Under the pieces are notes generated by a model. The model searched no databases and was not told where the DNA came from. It saw only the letters and a list, made by a program, of their open reading frames with translations. A stretch of DNA of 64,000 nucleotides from Panopea generosa (taxonomy: Eukaryota; Mollusca; Bivalvia; Adapedonta; Hiatellidae): positions 18,094,787 to 18,158,786 of the forward strand of contig CM055895.1 of NCBI GenBank assembly GCA_029582155.1, written 5' to 3'. This document shows, piece by piece, positions 61,380 through 64,000 of the stretch. The position numbers and the translations under genes are program-made. Each line of letters opens with the position of its first letter. The stretch's first letter is position 1.

Positions 61380-62015
61380 TACAATACAATACAATATCTT
61401 TTATTCACTTAGTTCATGAAACATGAAATCATGAGGTCATACATAATTGAAATAGGTTAAGGCTCATATAAGATGGTTACTAACAGTATTTCTTTGTAAA
61501 TATTTGTTTATACTTCTCCAAAATTTGGTGGGAGAGTTCCATGTCATGTGAATCACCCGATATATGATACTCTGCTTACATACGCACACACATATACACA
61601 CATACTATACATATGCAGATACACTCACACACATATACTGACTTTGAGATAAATAGATATTTAAACTTTGATAAATTCACATACTTTTTTGTACTGGGCT
61701 TTATCTGACAGGTTCATTAAGCTTTTAAATTTAAGTGTATTTGGTCGTACGTAGAACTTTGGTTTCAAGAATGTTTTGCGAGCAATAGTTAGTTCATTGC
61801 ATACAAATAAATAGTGGAATTCGTCACCAGTATCTTGGTTACATATCGTACAGATCATGTTTACTCTATTTATATTGTTCCATCTACCAACTACAATTGG
61901 TAATTTGTTATTTGAATTCTAAATTGTATAACATGTTTAAGGAATCGTGGTGGGGTAGTGATACGGTATTGTTCAAAACAAAAACGTTCTTTGAATAGTC
62001 TGTAACTGTTTGAAT
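61380..62015 (-). mobile_element. LINE 3' fragment with zinc knuckle and (TATTG)n tail
   Basis: On the minus strand, sequence near 62010-61660 reads SYRLFKERFCFEQYRI, then ICTICNQDTGDEFHYLFVC, with a frame break between. This is the C-terminal CxxC...H...C knuckle of a LINE ORF2. The element ends at about 61380 in (TATTG)n. It is another family, with a tail different from the LINE at 4400. It is 5' truncated near a short tandem array at 62045. Confidence 0.75.
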
Positions 62016-62044
62016 CAGTAGATGCATATGTATCGCCTATAGAC

Positions 62045-62160
62045 AGAACTTAATTGTGCCGTTAGGCAGAACTTAATTGTGCCGTTAGGCAGAACTTAAT
62101 TGTGCCGTTAGGTAACACAAACTGTACAGAACTTAATTGTGCCATTAGGTACAAAAACTG
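62045..62160. repeat. 23-bp short tandem repeat
   Basis: Three adjacent units of CAGAACTTAATTGTGCCGTT plus AGG and one spaced further copy. It sits at the 5' break of the LINE fragment. Confidence 0.85.
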
Positions 62161-62258
62161 TTTGATCACCATATTGAATGGTTCATCTACTGTCTTTGCC
62201 AGATTTATCGGATATTATACACCTTCAGTTCGGGTGCTGACAGACTAGGCAATGGACA

Positions 62259-62509
62259 TAAATAAACGAATGAGGTTTAACGCCATTTTCAACACATTTC
62301 ATGTTATATACGGCATATGCAGTTTTATTCGCGGTAGAAGATCTCAGAGTGAATCTGAGTAGAACCTACGTCCTTTCGCAAATAACTGGCAAATTTTCTC
62401 ACATAAGGATTTTGGAGCGAGCAGGACTCAAACATACGACCTTACCGGTGAGAGGTTAAGTAATATTGAGACGGCGCCTTAGACCACTCGGCCACGGAGG
62501 ACCTTAGGA
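62259..62509 (-). mobile_element. SINE family 4, full length with TSD
   Basis: The head TCCTCCGTGGCCGAGTGGTC and body match the other family 4 copies. AATGGACA occurs directly on both sides (62251-62258 and 62510-62517), a likely target duplication. Confidence 0.85.
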
Positions 62510-62889
62510 AATGGACAAATCAAAATATTTGCATCATTGTAATCATGCGATATCAATCATATCGTATCATACTCCAGGGCCTAAGAATTTATGCATTCAT
62601 TCCTGCACGATTCCTGGATGGAACACCAGGCACGTGTTAATGTGATCGCACTCACAATGTGTTTTAAATATCAATTGTTTTAAATACAACAATTTCCAAA
62701 TCATATCAAACTGCATGTACCTAAACACCGCATTTGATAAGTAGGCGTCTTGGTCCGGGGAGAGCCGGTAAGATTTTATTTCAAATATGTTTTCATATGT
62801 TAAATAATATTTTTGTAAAAATGCCTTCTAGTTGTTAGGTTTCAGTATTTCGGTATTCAACTCGAAATTAGCCCTGACCCTAACCTTTC

Positions 62890-63355
62890 GCACCTCAAAT
62901 ATTGCAGTATAACATTGTTCTTCAGATAGTGAAGTGTAACATTGTTCCTCAAATATTTAAGTGTTATAACATACTTTAAGTATTGAAGTGTTGCATCGGT
63001 CCTCAAATGTTGAAGTGTAACACTGTTCCTCAAATATTGAAGTGTTACATTATTCCTCATATATTGAAGTGTTATATTGTTCTTCAAATATTGAAGTGTT
63101 ACATTATTCCTCAACTATCGAAGTGTTATATTGTTCCTCAAATGCTGAAGTGTTACATTGTTCCTCAAATACTGAAGTGTTACATTATTCCTCAAATATT
63201 GAAGTGTTATATTGTTCCTCAAATGAAGTGTTATATTGTTCCTCAAATGCAGAAGTGTTTCATTGTTCCTCAAATATTGAAGTGTTATATTGTTCCTCAA
63301 ATATTGAAGTGTCATGTTATTTTTCAAATATCGAAGTGTTACATTGTTTCATCTG
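62890..63355. repeat. 27-bp minisatellite
   Basis: About 17 units containing CTCAAATATTGAAGTGTTAC with ATTGTTC. The unit is a multiple of three, so both strands show spurious repeat ORFs. Confidence 0.9.
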
Positions 63356-63871
63356 CTGTCTTCTAGTCAATTCTCGGTTAAACCAACATGTTCCTATTTG
63401 CGTTCAATAAGTAAAAAAAAAAGTTAGTAGCAGCGGATATATAATTTTTATGCTGATTGAAAACATACTCATCATGATTATGTAGTGCTGCATAATATAC
63501 CAACAGTAATAGGCAATTGTCTGACACCTGTTATGGGCTTTATTGTTAACAATAAAATGATGAGAATCGATCAACAGCCAGTGGTAAATATACTGGTTTT
63601 GATGAACATCTCTTCGGAAATGAAATATAAACTTTATTTGCATTGAATCAAGAACTTGTAGAGTGATATAAGGACTTCTTCGTGTATACCTCGTGAGTCC
63701 TTGATTTGATTTAATAAGGTAGTGACTATTTTGGCATCATCAGGCTATCGCTTATCGCAAAATGCATGTTTTGATCAGTTTCCAGTACATTATTTCCCTT
63801 GGGCCACCCAGTAATCAGACAATGCACGGCACATATCTTAGATTTTTTTCTGTACTTGACACACTCGTGCA

Positions 63872-63930
63872 AGTATGTGGAGCGAACCCAGCTCTTTCTG
63901 TAGAGCGCCGAGATTTAGCTCTCCCGATTG
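63872..63930 (-). mobile_element. Possible tRNA-like fragment
   Basis: The minus strand has GCTGGGTTCGCTCCAC, a fair B box, after a GAGAGCTAAATCTCGGCGC stretch. A-box support is weak. Confidence 0.25.
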
Positions 63931-64000
63931 GGTAAAAAAGCCACACTTGACTACTTCAGGGAAAGTTTAAATTGCGTTACAGTTCAGTAAGCGTTCGACC

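Noticed and set aside
62857-63410. ORFs with LRNNVTLQY or KCYIVPQIL repeats
   Set aside because: 27-bp minisatellite read in frame; both strands open by unit length.

Overview
AT-rich eukaryotic DNA, most likely from a bivalve mollusc. The organism is an inference. It rests on spliced GT-AG exons, very long introns, a dense load of tRNA-derived SINEs, CR1/I-like LINEs and MITEs, many minisatellites, and short repeat types that I recall from bivalve genomes. I see no bacterial operons, CRISPR arrays or rRNA genes.

The one host protein-coding gene I can support lies on the minus strand, from 58357 down to 25372. It is a synaptopodin-2 / SYNPO2L-like actin-binding protein. Five exons can be placed with matching splice phases: the C-terminal half of a PDZ domain (58206-58357), a long proline-rich exon (54785-56040), an exon with two basic 'KGxxxFxKRxxR' segments (39404-40216), a 45-nt phase-symmetric microexon (35675-35719), and the terminal coding exon with its stop (25372-25658). 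Joined, they read about 850 codons without interruption. The exon or exons for the start codon and the front half of the PDZ domain were not found and probably lie beyond 64000.

The other recognisable coding matter belongs to retrotransposons. A nearly full-length LINE (about 4400-9065, minus) has ORF1 (coiled coil plus RRM-like domain) and ORF2 (AP endonuclease plus reverse transcriptase). ORF1 and ORF2 share one frame, separated by a single TAG, and ORF2 carries one 1-nt frameshift. A 5'-truncated copy of the same family lies at 41630-41990. An older decayed LINE (49190-51605) contains a 60-bp triplication, and other LINE 3' ends lie at 61380-62010 and near 31590.

Layout: 1-4400 anonymous repeats; 4400-9065 LINE; 9066-25371 intergenic, with a 1.8-kb TIR element, hairpin elements, SINE fragments and G-rich tracts; 25372-58357 the synaptopodin-like gene, whose introns hold at least seven minisatellite arrays, three TTAA-flanked piggyBac-type MITEs, SINEs of four families and a Harbinger-like MITE; 58358-64000 probable upstream intron with microsatellites, two SINEs, a LINE fragment and a 27-bp array.

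The points most worth a second look are the in-frame TAG between LINE ORFs with no AUG ahead of the endonuclease, the phase-compatible microexon, two tandem arrays that appear to have grown from the same internal segment of one SINE, a SINE-in-SINE insertion with a clean target duplication, and the TTAA MITE family with a variable internal minisatellite.
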